A stretch of DNA of 33,864 nt from a virus. Where the stretch lies: positions 1 through 33,864 of IMG/VR virus record IMGVR_UViG_3300027870_000010, one strand, 5' to 3'. The notes beneath the pieces are model-generated. The model did not search any database, was not told where the DNA came from, and saw only the letters and a list, made by a program, of their open reading frames with translations. The position numbers and the translations under genes were made by a program. This document shows positions 1 through 7,172 of this stretch, piece after piece; the stretch's first letter is position 1; each line of letters starts with the position of its first letter.

Positions 1-1
1 C

Positions 2-1498
2 CAAGCCACCGGACTACTCGCCGACTCGCCCTGGTGGGTCAAAGCAGCACTCGCCGCCCTCGGCCTCGCAGGCATGGCCACACCAGTCATCGCAGGAGCC
101 CGCATCAGCCGGCGCCGCCGCAACACCACCGGGCCACTCACAGCCAAAGACCGGCGCATGTTTGCTGCCGCCCTCGGCTTCGGCGCCTTCTTCTGGCTCG
201 CCGTCATGGCCGTCAGCTCACGCGGCCTCATCAACTTCGGCCGCCACACCCTCAACTGGCACGACGGCTGGGAATACCTCGTACCCCTCACCCTCGACGG
301 GGCGGCTCTCGCCTTCGGTGTCCTCGCCTTCCGGGCAATCAGCAAAGGCACCAACCCGGACCGGGCGATGCGGATCGTGTGGCTCGCCACCGCAGCATCC
401 GCCGCCATCAACTTCGGCAACGAAGCAGGCGGCACCGCCGGCTCAATGCTCGGCGCCGGATACCTGGCGTTCATGTCCTACCTGTGCATGGCCATGTTCC
501 ACGAGTTCCTGCACCAGTTCGAGGACGCCAACGGTGAAGGCTGGATCAAACGCGACAACCCCAAATTTGGGATGCGCTGGCTGACCTGGCCCACCAACAC
601 CGCCTGCGCCTGGTTCGCGTGGCGGAACTACCCGCCAGTCGCAGACACGCTCGCAACCATCACCAACGCTGTCAGCCACCTCGAAACGGTGCGAGCAGCG
701 AAGCGAGCGCGCCTTGCAGAACGATTCGCCACCGACGAGCGCGGACCGGCCCTGCCGTGGCAGCGGATCAACCAGCTGCGGCAGGTTGTTGAGGAGCAAG
801 CCAAACGGCTCGACGACTACCGGGCCGACGCCGAAGCCAACTGCCAATCGCTTGCCGAACATGGTGCTGTTGTCACGGAACTGCAAACAGCCCACGACAA
901 CCTTGCAGCGAACGCCGCCGCGCTGGCAGCAGACAAGCAGGCGCTGACGGTGGCGCTTGCAGCGCAGGAAGCCGCCGCAGCCGCCGCCATTGCAGAGAAG
1001 GAATTCGCCTACGAGGAAGCTGCCAAGGCTGAGCAGCAGTTGCGGGAGTTGGCAGACAAGCTTGCAGCTGCCAATGCGCACCAGCAGCAACTGTCAGCTG
1101 CAAACGCTGACCTTGCAGCCAAGGCAAGCAAGCTGCCAGACCCTACCGACGCAATCGCCCGCAAGGACAGTGCGCCCGCCAGCAAGGCTGCTGCCAGGGC
1201 AAACAAGGCTGACGTGTCAGCAGTGAAAGCTGGCAGTCAGGCCGAGGAAACCGTCCGGGTGCTGCTCGCCGAGTACAAGCGCAACCCGAAGCGCACCAAC
1301 CAGGAAGTTGCTGAGGCTGCTGCCATCAACGTCTGGACAGCCAACAGGTACATGGCGCAGGTGAAGCGCATGGCAGCAGAACCGGCACCGCAGCAATCAG
1401 AACTGGCAAGCCCTCCGATGTTGCCGCTGCCAAACCCGCGCACACCTGCCACGGCTGGCATCAACGGCCATTCACATGCCAAGGAGCAAACCGCATGA
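2..1498 (+). CDS. DUF2637/SpdB-like membrane protein with coiled coil and HTH, 5'-partial
   Basis: The reading frame is open to the left edge. An internal ATG at 74 exists, but the 24 residues before it (ending WWVKAALAALGLAG) form the start of a membrane helix, so the gene almost certainly begins outside the window. About four further hydrophobic segments follow (nt 160-500), with a TLDGAALAFG segment and an FGNEAGG motif typical of DUF2637 proteins from actinomycete plasmids and AICEs. An Ala/Leu/Gln-rich coiled coil covers about nt 770-1140, and a helix-turn-helix-like segment (NQEVAEAAAINVWTANRYM) lies near nt 1300-1360. The Spd family role is intramycelial plasmid spreading together with TraB at the membrane; this role is inferred. 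The stop overlaps the next start (ATGA, 1495-1498), so the two are coupled. A DNA-binding tail on a membrane anchor fits a complex that holds DNA at the septal membrane. Confidence 0.72.
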   Translation, partial: QATGLLADSPWWVKAALAALGLAGMATPVIAGARISRRRRNTTGPLTAKDRRMFAAALGFGAFFWLAVMAVSSRGLINFGRHTLNWHDGWEYLVPLTLDGAALAFGVLAFRAISKGTNPDRAMRIVWLATAASAAINFGNEAGGTAGSMLGAGYLAFMSYLCMAMFHEFLHQFEDANGEGWIKRDNPKFGMRWLTWPTNTACAWFAWRNYPPVADTLATITNAVSHLETVRAAKRARLAERFATDERGPALPWQRINQLRQVVEEQAKRLDDYRADAEANCQSLAEHGAVVTELQTAHDNLAANAAALAADKQALTVALAAQEAAAAAAIAEKEFAYEEAAKAEQQLRELADKLAAANAHQQQLSAANADLAAKASKLPDPTDAIARKDSAPASKAAARANKADVSAVKAGSQAEETVRVLLAEYKRNPKRTNQEVAEAAAINVWTANRYMAQVKRMAAEPAPQQSELASPPMLPLPNPRTPATAGINGHSHAKEQTA

Positions 1499-1647
1499 CT
1501 GCCACTACTGACCGTCCCGCCGGCGAGCGCCTGCCCGCCACCAACCGTGCCGGAACCGCAGGAGGCGCCATCCGCACCTGGCTGCTGATCGTCGCCGGCA
1601 GGGCCTGCATCTTGATCGCCGCCTACATGACCGCCCGAACCCGATAA
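1495..1647 (+). CDS. Small single-pass membrane protein (50 aa)
   Basis: This 50-codon frame starts at the ATG that overlaps the preceding stop (ATGA) and ends at TAA 1645-1647. It has a polar, Thr/Pro/Arg-rich N-terminus and one hydrophobic helix near the C-terminus (TWLLIVAGRACILIAAYM). Its position between a DUF2637 protein and further Spd-like genes suggests a small accessory subunit of the transfer or spread complex. Small one-helix proteins are common in such clusters, but I do not recognise a named family. Translational coupling and the helix are the main evidence that it is real. Confidence 0.5.
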   Translation: MTATTDRPAGERLPATNRAGTAGGAIRTWLLIVAGRACILIAAYMTARTR

Positions 1648-1662
1648 GGAGCCTGAGCTGCC

Positions 1663-2256
1663 ATGACCGAAGCCGCCGCCCACGTCTACCGGCCCACAGC
1701 ACGGCCCCGACCGGCCGGCGCACCCAACCGCACCACAGACCTACGTCTCATCACCGACAGTGATCCTGAAACCTGCAATGCAGAACCAGGAACACCCGCC
1801 GTTGAGCGTGAAACCTACTTACGGCGCTGGTCAGAGCTGAAATCTGCAATCACCGACAGTGACAGGTGGGTGAAAGTTGGCACCGCCACAATCGCCTACT
1901 TCACCCCACCCGCAGTGTTCACCGACCGACCTGCGTCCCTCGCCGAACTCGCCGCCTACGCCCGCACCGCACCCTGGACAGCCCAGCAGCATGTGGCCAA
2001 GCCGTACACCGACGAAGCCACCGGCAAACAGGTCAAAACCGGTCTGATCCGGGCCGCCGGGATTTGGTACTACCGGGGCGTCGGCTACCCATACACGGTG
2101 TGGTCCCGCTACAAGGAATGGATCATCCAGCGGCCCGGTAGGGCAGTGCCGATCCTCCTTGTCGTCAAGCTTCTCGCCTCCACCAGCTACGGGCAGTGGA
2201 CGGTCGAGCACCTGATCACCCCAGCAGTCCACGCCGTCATGTGGGTCCTGCTGTAA
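1663..2256 (+). CDS. Hypothetical protein of the transfer cluster (197 aa)
   Basis: The ATG at 1663 is preceded by AAGGAG about 12 nt upstream, overlapping the stop of the small gene before it. The first 60 residues are polar and probably disordered. The middle is a compact, Trp/Tyr-containing domain (KVGTATIAYFTPP, WYYRGVGYPYTVWSRYKEW). The C-terminus has two hydrophobic stretches (AVPILLVVKLLAST and ITPAVHAVMWVLL), so membrane association is likely. It lies inside the Spd-like run and is probably co-transcribed with its neighbours. I do not recognise the family; a role in plasmid spread or TraB assistance is inferred from position only. The first 70 codons contain short repeats at the DNA level, described separately. 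Confidence 0.6.
   Translation: MTEAAAHVYRPTARPRPAGAPNRTTDLRLITDSDPETCNAEPGTPAVERETYLRRWSELKSAITDSDRWVKVGTATIAYFTPPAVFTDRPASLAELAAYARTAPWTAQQHVAKPYTDEATGKQVKTGLIRAAGIWYYRGVGYPYTVWSRYKEWIIQRPGRAVPILLVVKLLASTSYGQWTVEHLITPAVHAVMWVLL
1750..1862 (+). repeat. Cluster of short direct repeats inside a transfer gene
   Basis: ATCACCGACAGTGA occurs at 1750-1763 and 1849-1862. TGAAAYCTGCAAT occurs at 1767-1779 and 1838-1850, and a partial copy TGAAACCT is at 1809-1816. Both longer units therefore occur twice within 113 bp, in reversed relative order. They lie inside a coding region, where the 14-mer encodes the peptide ITDSD in frame both times. The repeats may be no more than a small coding duplication. 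A DNA-binding site for a transfer protein is possible but unproven. Confidence 0.35.
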
Positions 2257-2297
2257 CCGCGCACACCATCAAACCCAAAGACATTGAGGAGGTTCCT

Positions 2298-2750
2298 GTG
2301 GCTAAAGGAAAGGGCAAGAGTCGAGGTGTCAAAGCCCTCGCCTGGATTTCGATCGTGCTCGCTGCGGCCGGTGGCGCTGCTGCCACCCCCACACCTATTG
2401 GCACGTTCATCGGTTGGCTGGTGAACCTGCCGCCGGTCTGGTTCGCGCCGTCGCTGCTGTTCGTCCTGGCCGTCATCACCGTCCTCGACCCGGCACTCGA
2501 CGGTGTACCGAACTGGTTGGCTGTCGCTTCCGTGATCGTCATGCCGTCGGTGGCGAAGTCGGTGGACGGGAAGCTCGGCACTGCGGTCACCAACCTCAGC
2601 AATGAGGTCTTGGCCGCCACCAATGAAATGTTGGGGGACTGGCTACCGCAGTCCGTGCCGGCTTTGGTCGCCGCGATCGTGTTGATCGCCTCGGCTGCGT
2701 TGATGGCCCGTCGGGTTGTCCGCAAAATGCCGGGCGGGGCGATCGCCTGA
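2298..2750 (+). CDS. Spd-like integral membrane protein (150 aa)
   Basis: I place the start at GTG 2298, which has a strong TTGAGGAGG ribosome site 6 nt upstream; the longer frame from 2196 would overlap the previous gene. The N-terminus is basic (AKGKGKSRG). It is followed by a hydrophobic helix (ALAWISIVLAAAGGAAA), a second (FAPSLLFVLAVITVLDPAL), a third (WLAVASVIVMPSVAKS) and a last one (VPALVAAIVLIASAALMA) with a basic tail. It is therefore a three- to four-helix membrane protein. It overlaps the next gene by one base (TGATG) and is probably translationally coupled to it. The context is the SpdB-type cluster upstream of a TraB translocase, so a role in the septal or membrane transfer complex is the natural inference. 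Confidence 0.65.
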   Translation: MAKGKGKSRGVKALAWISIVLAAAGGAAATPTPIGTFIGWLVNLPPVWFAPSLLFVLAVITVLDPALDGVPNWLAVASVIVMPSVAKSVDGKLGTAVTNLSNEVLAATNEMLGDWLPQSVPALVAAIVLIASAALMARRVVRKMPGGAIA

Positions 2751-3622
2751 TGGACCCGGTAACCAGCTGCCTGCTGTTCGCGTTCGTGATCATGAAAACG
2801 GTTCGGGCAATCAAAGTCGACCGCGAATACGCCAAACAAGGCATCGTGCCACCCAGCTACCGGCTCGCCGAACGGCTCCTAGAGAAGCGCAAAGCCGCAG
2901 GCACCGCCGCACCCGACGCCACAGTGAAGTCGTACGGGATGCGCGGCTACGCCGGACAACGCTGGCGCGCAATGTGGGAAGACCTCGGCGAGCAACACCT
3001 ACAGACCCGCGCGGCGCAGAAGGCGGAACGAGACCAAGCGCTCGCCGCCGGGGAGCCGGCGCCACGTAAACCCGGACTGCGCGACGGAGCCGCCGCCGCT
3101 TGGCGGTGGGTGATCACCCCCATTGGTGAGCACCAGCCCACACCCCAGCCGGTACGGCCAATCAAAGCCTCACCGGCACCCGCAAGCCCCGCCCCGGCTG
3201 CGACCGCTGCGCCGCAAACACCACCGCCAGGCCCGCCAGTAGACCGGGACCCGGATCCACAACCAGACCCCTCAGCAGCCCAGCCGTCGACCCCCACAAC
3301 ACCCGCAACGAGAGAGAAGGAAGCCAACATGGCAACCACTGGTGAAGTAACCGGCCTGTCCTCCGCCATCGCCTACGCCGAAGCGATGGCCAACGCCCAC
3401 CGATCCCACGCCGGCAGCGAAGGCTACGTCGCATCCCTCGCCAACTTTGAGGTCGGCCAGGGCGACATCGAAAAGGTGCAGTCCGCGATGGAGGCATCCA
3501 ACAACGCCGCCTCCATGTGGGCCGCCGCCGCAGCGTCGATCAAGGAAAGCAACAACGCCACCAAGGAGGCGTACATGACCTCACCGAACGCCGGCAACAA
3601 GCAGTTCGCCACCCAGGAATAG
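2750..3622 (+). CDS. Membrane-anchored Spd-like protein with Pro-rich linker (290 aa)
   Basis: The start overlaps the preceding stop as TGATG. A short hydrophobic N-terminal segment (CLLFAFVIMKTVRAI) is followed by a basic, helical region up to about residue 120. Next comes a Pro/Ala-rich linker (about residues 135-190), then a compact C-terminal domain of about 97 residues, rich in Ala and Asn, with two predicted helices (SSAIAYAEAMANAHR and MEASNNAASMWAAAAASI). The architecture resembles SpdB3-like proteins of actinomycete plasmids, but I assign this by layout only. The C-terminal domain begins at an in-frame ATG with its own ribosome site (see 3329-3622), so the locus may make two products. 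A perfect hairpin follows 8 nt after the stop. Confidence 0.6.
   Translation: MDPVTSCLLFAFVIMKTVRAIKVDREYAKQGIVPPSYRLAERLLEKRKAAGTAAPDATVKSYGMRGYAGQRWRAMWEDLGEQHLQTRAAQKAERDQALAAGEPAPRKPGLRDGAAAAWRWVITPIGEHQPTPQPVRPIKASPAPASPAPAATAAPQTPPPGPPVDRDPDPQPDPSAAQPSTPTTPATREKEANMATTGEVTGLSSAIAYAEAMANAHRSHAGSEGYVASLANFEVGQGDIEKVQSAMEASNNAASMWAAAAASIKESNNATKEAYMTSPNAGNKQFATQE
3329..3622 (+). CDS. Possible internal in-frame start giving a free 97-aa C-terminal domain
   Basis: ATG 3329-3331 lies in frame inside the 290-aa gene. It is preceded by GAGAGAAGGAAG (3312-3323), a purine-rich ribosome site at good spacing and unusual in this GC-rich coding sequence. It falls exactly where the Pro-rich linker ends and a folded Ala/Asn-rich domain begins. 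The product would be a small two-helix protein of about 97 residues directly upstream of an FtsK/TraB gene. The size recalls helical-hairpin partners of FtsK-type ATPases, but no diagnostic WXG motif is present, so I do not call it one. The boundary and ribosome site are seen; the separate product is inferred. Confidence 0.4.
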   Translation: MATTGEVTGLSSAIAYAEAMANAHRSHAGSEGYVASLANFEVGQGDIEKVQSAMEASNNAASMWAAAAASIKESNNATKEAYMTSPNAGNKQFATQE

Positions 3623-3629
3623 CGGCACC

Positions 3630-3665
3630 GTGGGGCGGTCGAGCGATCCGGCTCGACCGCCCCAC
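3630..3665 (+). terminator. Perfect 15-bp hairpin between the Spd-like gene and traB
   Basis: GTGGGGCGGTCGAGC at 3630-3644 is perfectly inverted at 3651-3665, with loop GATCCG. No U-run follows. It lies between the stop at 3622 and the translocase ribosome site (GGAAGGAAAG, 3674-3683). It may act as a partial intra-operon terminator that lowers traB expression, as an mRNA-stabilising structure for the upstream transcript, or as a palindromic protein-binding site. Confidence 0.7.
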
Positions 3666-3687
3666 CACTTAACGGAAGGAAAGAGCC

Positions 3688-5676
3688 GTGACCGTCACCG
3701 TCGACAAGCCGACCGAAACCCCGGACACGGCCACCACCACCCCCACAGACCCGACCCGCCTCGCACCCAAAGCCGCCCCCTACGCGGCCATCGGCGCCCT
3801 CATCCTCGCCGCCGCCGGCCTCCACGCAGCCAAAGAAGCCACCGAACACGACGCACTATTCATTGCCGCCACCGCAGCCACCACCGTCGTTATTGCTGTA
3901 GTGGCCGCAGCCACCCTCAACCTGCGCCTCGACGACAAGAAAGCAGCACAACGCGCAACCGCATTCACCGCCGTGGCCGCCGTATGGCTACCAGTGGTCA
4001 CAGCCACCGGGGTCACCCTCAACGCGGTAGGTGTCCTCACCGCCCTCGGCCTGGCCCTGTCCCTGCACTGGTTTCGGAAACGCCGCATCCCCAACAACAC
4101 CCCCACCCGACCCAAGAACCCAATGTCCGAGCCGTACACCGCCCGATGGGTCGAACACATCGCCTGCCAAGGCGGGCCACTACCCGGCAGCCAGCTACGA
4201 GGCTGGCAGCCCATCCCCGCCGGTGACCGCTACACCCTCGCCCTCGTGCCCGGCAGGCAGTCCATCAACACCATCTTCGGTGTCCTCGAAAACATTCGTA
4301 CCGGGCTAGGTTTGCGCCCCGAACACGACATGATCGTCGAAGCGCACCCCGTACTAGCGTCATCGCACATCCAATTCACGATCGTCACCCGGTCACCCGT
4401 GCGCGAATCGCAGGTGTGGCCCGGCCCTGGCGCCTTCAACCAGCAGACCGGCCGCGTCAACCTCGGCCCGTTCACCGACGGTGAAGGCGTCGCCAGCTGG
4501 AAGGCATACACCGACAACCGGCTGTGGGGCGGTTTCCTCGCTGGCGGTACCGGCTCCGGCAAATCCCGGATGCTCGAATCGGTCGCGTTCTCCCTGGCTG
4601 CTTCCGACAGCCACCCCACCGTCATCTTCTTCGCCGACGGGCAAGGCGGTTCATCGTCACCGCTCATGGTCAAATCCGCTGACCTGGCCGCCATCACCCA
4701 CGAAGCCATCCACTCCATGCTCGCCGGCATGTACCTGGTGATGCGGCTACGGCAGGACGAAAACCTGATCGAAGACCGCGAAGGATTCGCCCCCACCATC
4801 GACCGGCCCGGCCTGCTCGCATTCATTGATGAGTGCCACAAACCGTTGTCGAAGATCGAAAACCCGGAACTGGCCGAACACACCCAATACTTGGCCGCCA
4901 CCATCGCCCGCGAAGGCGGCAAAGTCGGGGTCGGCATCGTCCTCGCCTCCCAAGAATCAACACTCGGGGCGTTCGGCGGTGCCGGAAACCTGGCCGAAAT
5001 GCTGCGCTCCAACCTGCTCATGGGCAACGGCATCATCCTGCGCAGCAAAGACGCCAACGCCAAGCAGGTCTTCGGCGTCGACATCAGCCCCAAAAGTTTC
5101 CCCGAACTCGCCGGCTACGCGTTCTGCGTCGACCGGGAACCGGGCGGGCGTAGCGCGCCATTCCGGGGCTACTACGTCACCGATGAACAGCGCCAATATT
5201 GGCCCGGACGCATCGACTGGAAGTCCCTCGATCGCGGTGCCGGGAACGCATACGGACCCGACTACGGGCGACGGCGTGAAGTCGTGACCGCAGCCAAGGA
5301 GGCCGCGCGGCTACGGGTGGAGGCACGGCGGGCCGGGCGCCCAATCCCCGACGACCTGTCCGAGCGGGCAACCCAACCGCCCACCGCCCAGCCTGCTGCC
5401 GTCGGGTTCAACATCATTAACTTCCCGACCTGGCAGACAACAGCCGCAGATAACACCGACAGCCGCCCGGCCGCAGAACTCCACAAAGGGCATCGTGCCG
5501 TGCTAGACCAAATCGCATCCGGCATCACTTCACCGGCGGCACTCGCCAACGCCACCGGCTACTCCGAACGGCAAATCCACAACCTGCTAGACGAGCTGAT
5601 GGACGACCACACACTCGTCGAGCGGGCCAAGCGCGGCACCTACGTCCTCACCAAGGCACGGGAGACACGCAACTAA
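3688..5676 (+). CDS. traB: FtsK/SpoIIIE-type DNA translocase, TraB-like conjugation protein
   Basis: GTG start with GGAAGGAAAG 4 nt upstream. The N-terminus (residues 30-130) holds about four hydrophobic helices. The motor domain has Walker A AGGTGSGKS (285-293, K292) and Walker B LLAFIDE (376-382). After the motor, a low-complexity linker leads to a C-terminal winged-helix domain (about 599-655; SPAALANATGYSERQIHNLL). TM segments, FtsK motor and C-terminal winged helix are the hallmark order of actinomycete TraB/TraSA proteins. These assemble as hexamers at the hyphal membrane and pump double-stranded plasmid DNA into the recipient, with the winged helix reading short repeats at clt. The length (662 aa) is in that family's range. 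A chromosomal FtsK is less likely given the plasmid-type neighbours and lack of a gamma-domain-like KOPS context. No clt repeat array is obvious beside it. Confidence 0.85.
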   Translation: MTVTVDKPTETPDTATTTPTDPTRLAPKAAPYAAIGALILAAAGLHAAKEATEHDALFIAATAATTVVIAVVAAATLNLRLDDKKAAQRATAFTAVAAVWLPVVTATGVTLNAVGVLTALGLALSLHWFRKRRIPNNTPTRPKNPMSEPYTARWVEHIACQGGPLPGSQLRGWQPIPAGDRYTLALVPGRQSINTIFGVLENIRTGLGLRPEHDMIVEAHPVLASSHIQFTIVTRSPVRESQVWPGPGAFNQQTGRVNLGPFTDGEGVASWKAYTDNRLWGGFLAGGTGSGKSRMLESVAFSLAASDSHPTVIFFADGQGGSSSPLMVKSADLAAITHEAIHSMLAGMYLVMRLRQDENLIEDREGFAPTIDRPGLLAFIDECHKPLSKIENPELAEHTQYLAATIAREGGKVGVGIVLASQESTLGAFGGAGNLAEMLRSNLLMGNGIILRSKDANAKQVFGVDISPKSFPELAGYAFCVDREPGGRSAPFRGYYVTDEQRQYWPGRIDWKSLDRGAGNAYGPDYGRRREVVTAAKEAARLRVEARRAGRPIPDDLSERATQPPTAQPAAVGFNIINFPTWQTTAADNTDSRPAAELHKGHRAVLDQIASGITSPAALANATGYSERQIHNLLDELMDDHTLVERAKRGTYVLTKARETRN

Positions 5677-6407
5677 TGATGGGAAAATCCCACGCGCTCA
5701 GCGGCGCCACCGTGTGGCTAGCCGGCTGCGCAACGGCGAGCGCCTTCGATAACCATCCCGCCGCCGCGACCATCGCAGTCGGCGCGATCGTCACCGCCGG
5801 ATCATCACTGCTACCCGACATTGACCACCCAGGCTCGACAGTCGCCCGAACCCTCGGGCCGATCACCCGCCTACTCGCCGGCGGCATCAACGCCGGAGCG
5901 AGCGCTTTGCGAGGTGCCACCTGCGGTTGCTGCACCAGGAAAGGCGGACACAGGGCCGTCACACACACCGCAGCATTCGCTGTCAGCATCGGGTCGGCGG
6001 TTTCGCTGCTCGGCTGGATCGCTGGCCAAACAACCGCGCTGGTCATCGCCGGCGCACTATCGGCGCTCGCAGTTCGCGGGGTGTTTAAGCGGCGCACCCG
6101 TGGCATGTTCGGGTCGCTGCTGGCGGGGGTGACGGTGGCCGCCCTAGCTTCGTTTCTTCCGGCCCCGCACGGCTGGTGGTGGATTGGTGTTCCGGTCGGG
6201 CTCGGCTGCGCCATCCACGCCATGGGGGATGCGCTCACGTACAGCAGGGTGCCGTTCCTGTGGCCGATCCGCCTCGCGGGCTGCCGTTGGGCGCCGGTCG
6301 GCATGTGGGGTCCGCTGCGATTCCGCACAGGGGGAGTAATCGAACTGTGGTTGATCGTTCCCGCCATGATCGCTGCCGGCGGCTATAGCCTCTACCGGCT
6401 GGCATAG
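5676..6407 (+). CDS. DUF457 (YdjM-type) membrane-bound metal-dependent hydrolase
   Basis: The start overlaps the traB stop (TAATG), with a second ATG three bases on. The metal-ligand pattern of the LexA-regulated YdjM/DUF457 family is complete: H6 near the N-terminus, PDIDHPGS (D48, D50, H51), HRAVTH (H92, H97) and HAMGDALT (H182, D186). Several hydrophobic helices separate the motifs, so the active site sits at the membrane. A CGCC segment (about 83-86) precedes the second motif. The substrate of this family is not firmly established; phospholipid-like or envelope substrates are plausible. Tight coupling to traB suggests that it modifies or protects the membrane at the transfer site, or acts in exclusion; that role is inferred. 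Confidence 0.78.
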   Translation: MMGKSHALSGATVWLAGCATASAFDNHPAAATIAVGAIVTAGSSLLPDIDHPGSTVARTLGPITRLLAGGINAGASALRGATCGCCTRKGGHRAVTHTAAFAVSIGSAVSLLGWIAGQTTALVIAGALSALAVRGVFKRRTRGMFGSLLAGVTVAALASFLPAPHGWWWIGVPVGLGCAIHAMGDALTYSRVPFLWPIRLAGCRWAPVGMWGPLRFRTGGVIELWLIVPAMIAAGGYSLYRLA

Positions 6408-6435
6408 CGACCGAAGATAGATCCACTAAAATCGC

Positions 6436-6441
6436 TAAAAT
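6436..6441 (+). promoter_or_regulatory. Putative -10 box for a leaderless lipoprotein transcript
   Basis: TAAAAT at 6436-6441 matches the TANNNT -10 consensus and lies in a clearly AT-rich patch (6420-6443) after the hydrolase stop. Transcription would begin close to the ATG at 6450, eight bases past the box, giving a leaderless or near-leaderless mRNA. No convincing -35 box is seen 17 nt upstream (GAAGAT). Confidence 0.4.
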
Positions 6442-6449
6442 ATGAGGCT

Positions 6450-6833
6450 ATGAGACTCCCCTTGGTACTGGCCGCCGCCATCGGCGTCACCCTCCTCGCC
6501 GCCGGCTGTGCCGGTGAGCCGTACAACAAACGCATGGCGTTCCTCGACGAGGTGAGTAAGCGGGGGATCGAGTACCGCGAAAATCTGCGAGCGCAGAAGA
6601 CAGCCCCATCTGCGGCAGCCTGCGAGATCGGCTGGAAGTTGCTCGACGCAAAGGTTCCAAATGACACTGGCGATCCTGTTGCCGGACCTACCCGCGAATG
6701 GGAGGCGCAGGCCAAGGAGGGGTACGTAAAAAGCTGCATGACGGGGGAGATGAAACCCAAGCCGGACCCGTCAGGGGTGAAAGCCGTGACACCTGTCCCG
6801 ATCCCCTCCGTCGCGCCAGTCAAGTCGGCGTGA
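6450..6833 (+). CDS. Small lipoprotein (127 aa)
   Basis: The N-terminus is a lipoprotein signal: Arg at position 2, a hydrophobic run (PLVLAAAIGVTLLAAG) and a lipobox LAAGC with C20 as the lipidation site. The mature part is about 107 residues, polar and largely helical (PYNKRMAFLDEVSKRGIEY), with two more cysteines (in AACEIG and KSCMTG) that could form a disulfide. It ends in a Pro/Val-rich tail. It would sit on the outer face of the cytoplasmic membrane. It probably has its own promoter (TAAAAT at 6436). Small lipoproteins on phages and plasmids are often superinfection or surface-exclusion factors; that function is inferred from location only. I recognise no named family. Confidence 0.72.
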   Translation: MRLPLVLAAAIGVTLLAAGCAGEPYNKRMAFLDEVSKRGIEYRENLRAQKTAPSAAACEIGWKLLDAKVPNDTGDPVAGPTREWEAQAKEGYVKSCMTGEMKPKPDPSGVKAVTPVPIPSVAPVKSA

Positions 6834-6862
6834 CCGCAGCGCCCGCAGCTTAAGAACAAAAC

Positions 6863-7147
6863 ATGCCTGAGTGGATCACCCGCGTCACCTTCCGCAGCCT
6901 CGGCGACCGCGAGCCCACAGCCGTGTATGAAGCCACCGCTGACCGTGTGGCGGCAGTCGGCGGGCCAGGCTACGACCACCGTGTCACCCCGTCCGGAGAC
7001 CTGCTTGCTATCGAGACGTGGTTCAACCATGAGGAGCCGCTGCCGGCAATTCAGGCCGGCATGGCGGTCGCCGATCTGGCGTTGGGGTTGTGGCAAGGCA
7101 GCCTGCGGCTGCACAGCATCGAATGCCGGCCAGCCCTAACCGTTTGA
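6863..7147 (+). CDS. Hypothetical cytoplasmic protein (94 aa)
   Basis: ATG start in an A-rich leader (AAGAACAAAAC), 29 nt after the lipoprotein stop; no strong ribosome site is visible. The sequence alternates strands and helices (EWITRVTFRSL, LLAIETWFNHEEPLP, IQAGMAVADLALGLWQGSL), which fits a small alpha/beta fold of roughly ferredoxin-like size, and there is no signal peptide or membrane helix. It is followed 25 nt later by a strong hairpin (7173-7215), so it probably ends a transcript shared with the lipoprotein. I do not recognise the family and give no function. Confidence 0.55.
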   Translation: MPEWITRVTFRSLGDREPTAVYEATADRVAAVGGPGYDHRVTPSGDLLAIETWFNHEEPLPAIQAGMAVADLALGLWQGSLRLHSIECRPALTV

Positions 7148-7172
7148 TCCAGCACGCAGGCAAACGCAGAAA

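Noticed and set aside
713-1118. Five copies of CTTGCAG in the first gene, possible iterons
   Set aside because: All five copies (713, 902, 956, 1061, 1112) are in the same reading phase and encode Leu-Ala in the coiled coil, so codon choice explains them.
4230-5093. 287-aa minus-strand frame opposite traB
   Set aside because: It overlaps the Walker motifs of traB completely, and its Ser/Arg/Pro/Met-rich composition is that of a shadow.
5648-6367. 239-aa minus-strand frame opposite the DUF457 gene
   Set aside because: The plus-strand frame has all family metal ligands; the antisense frame has none of any known family.
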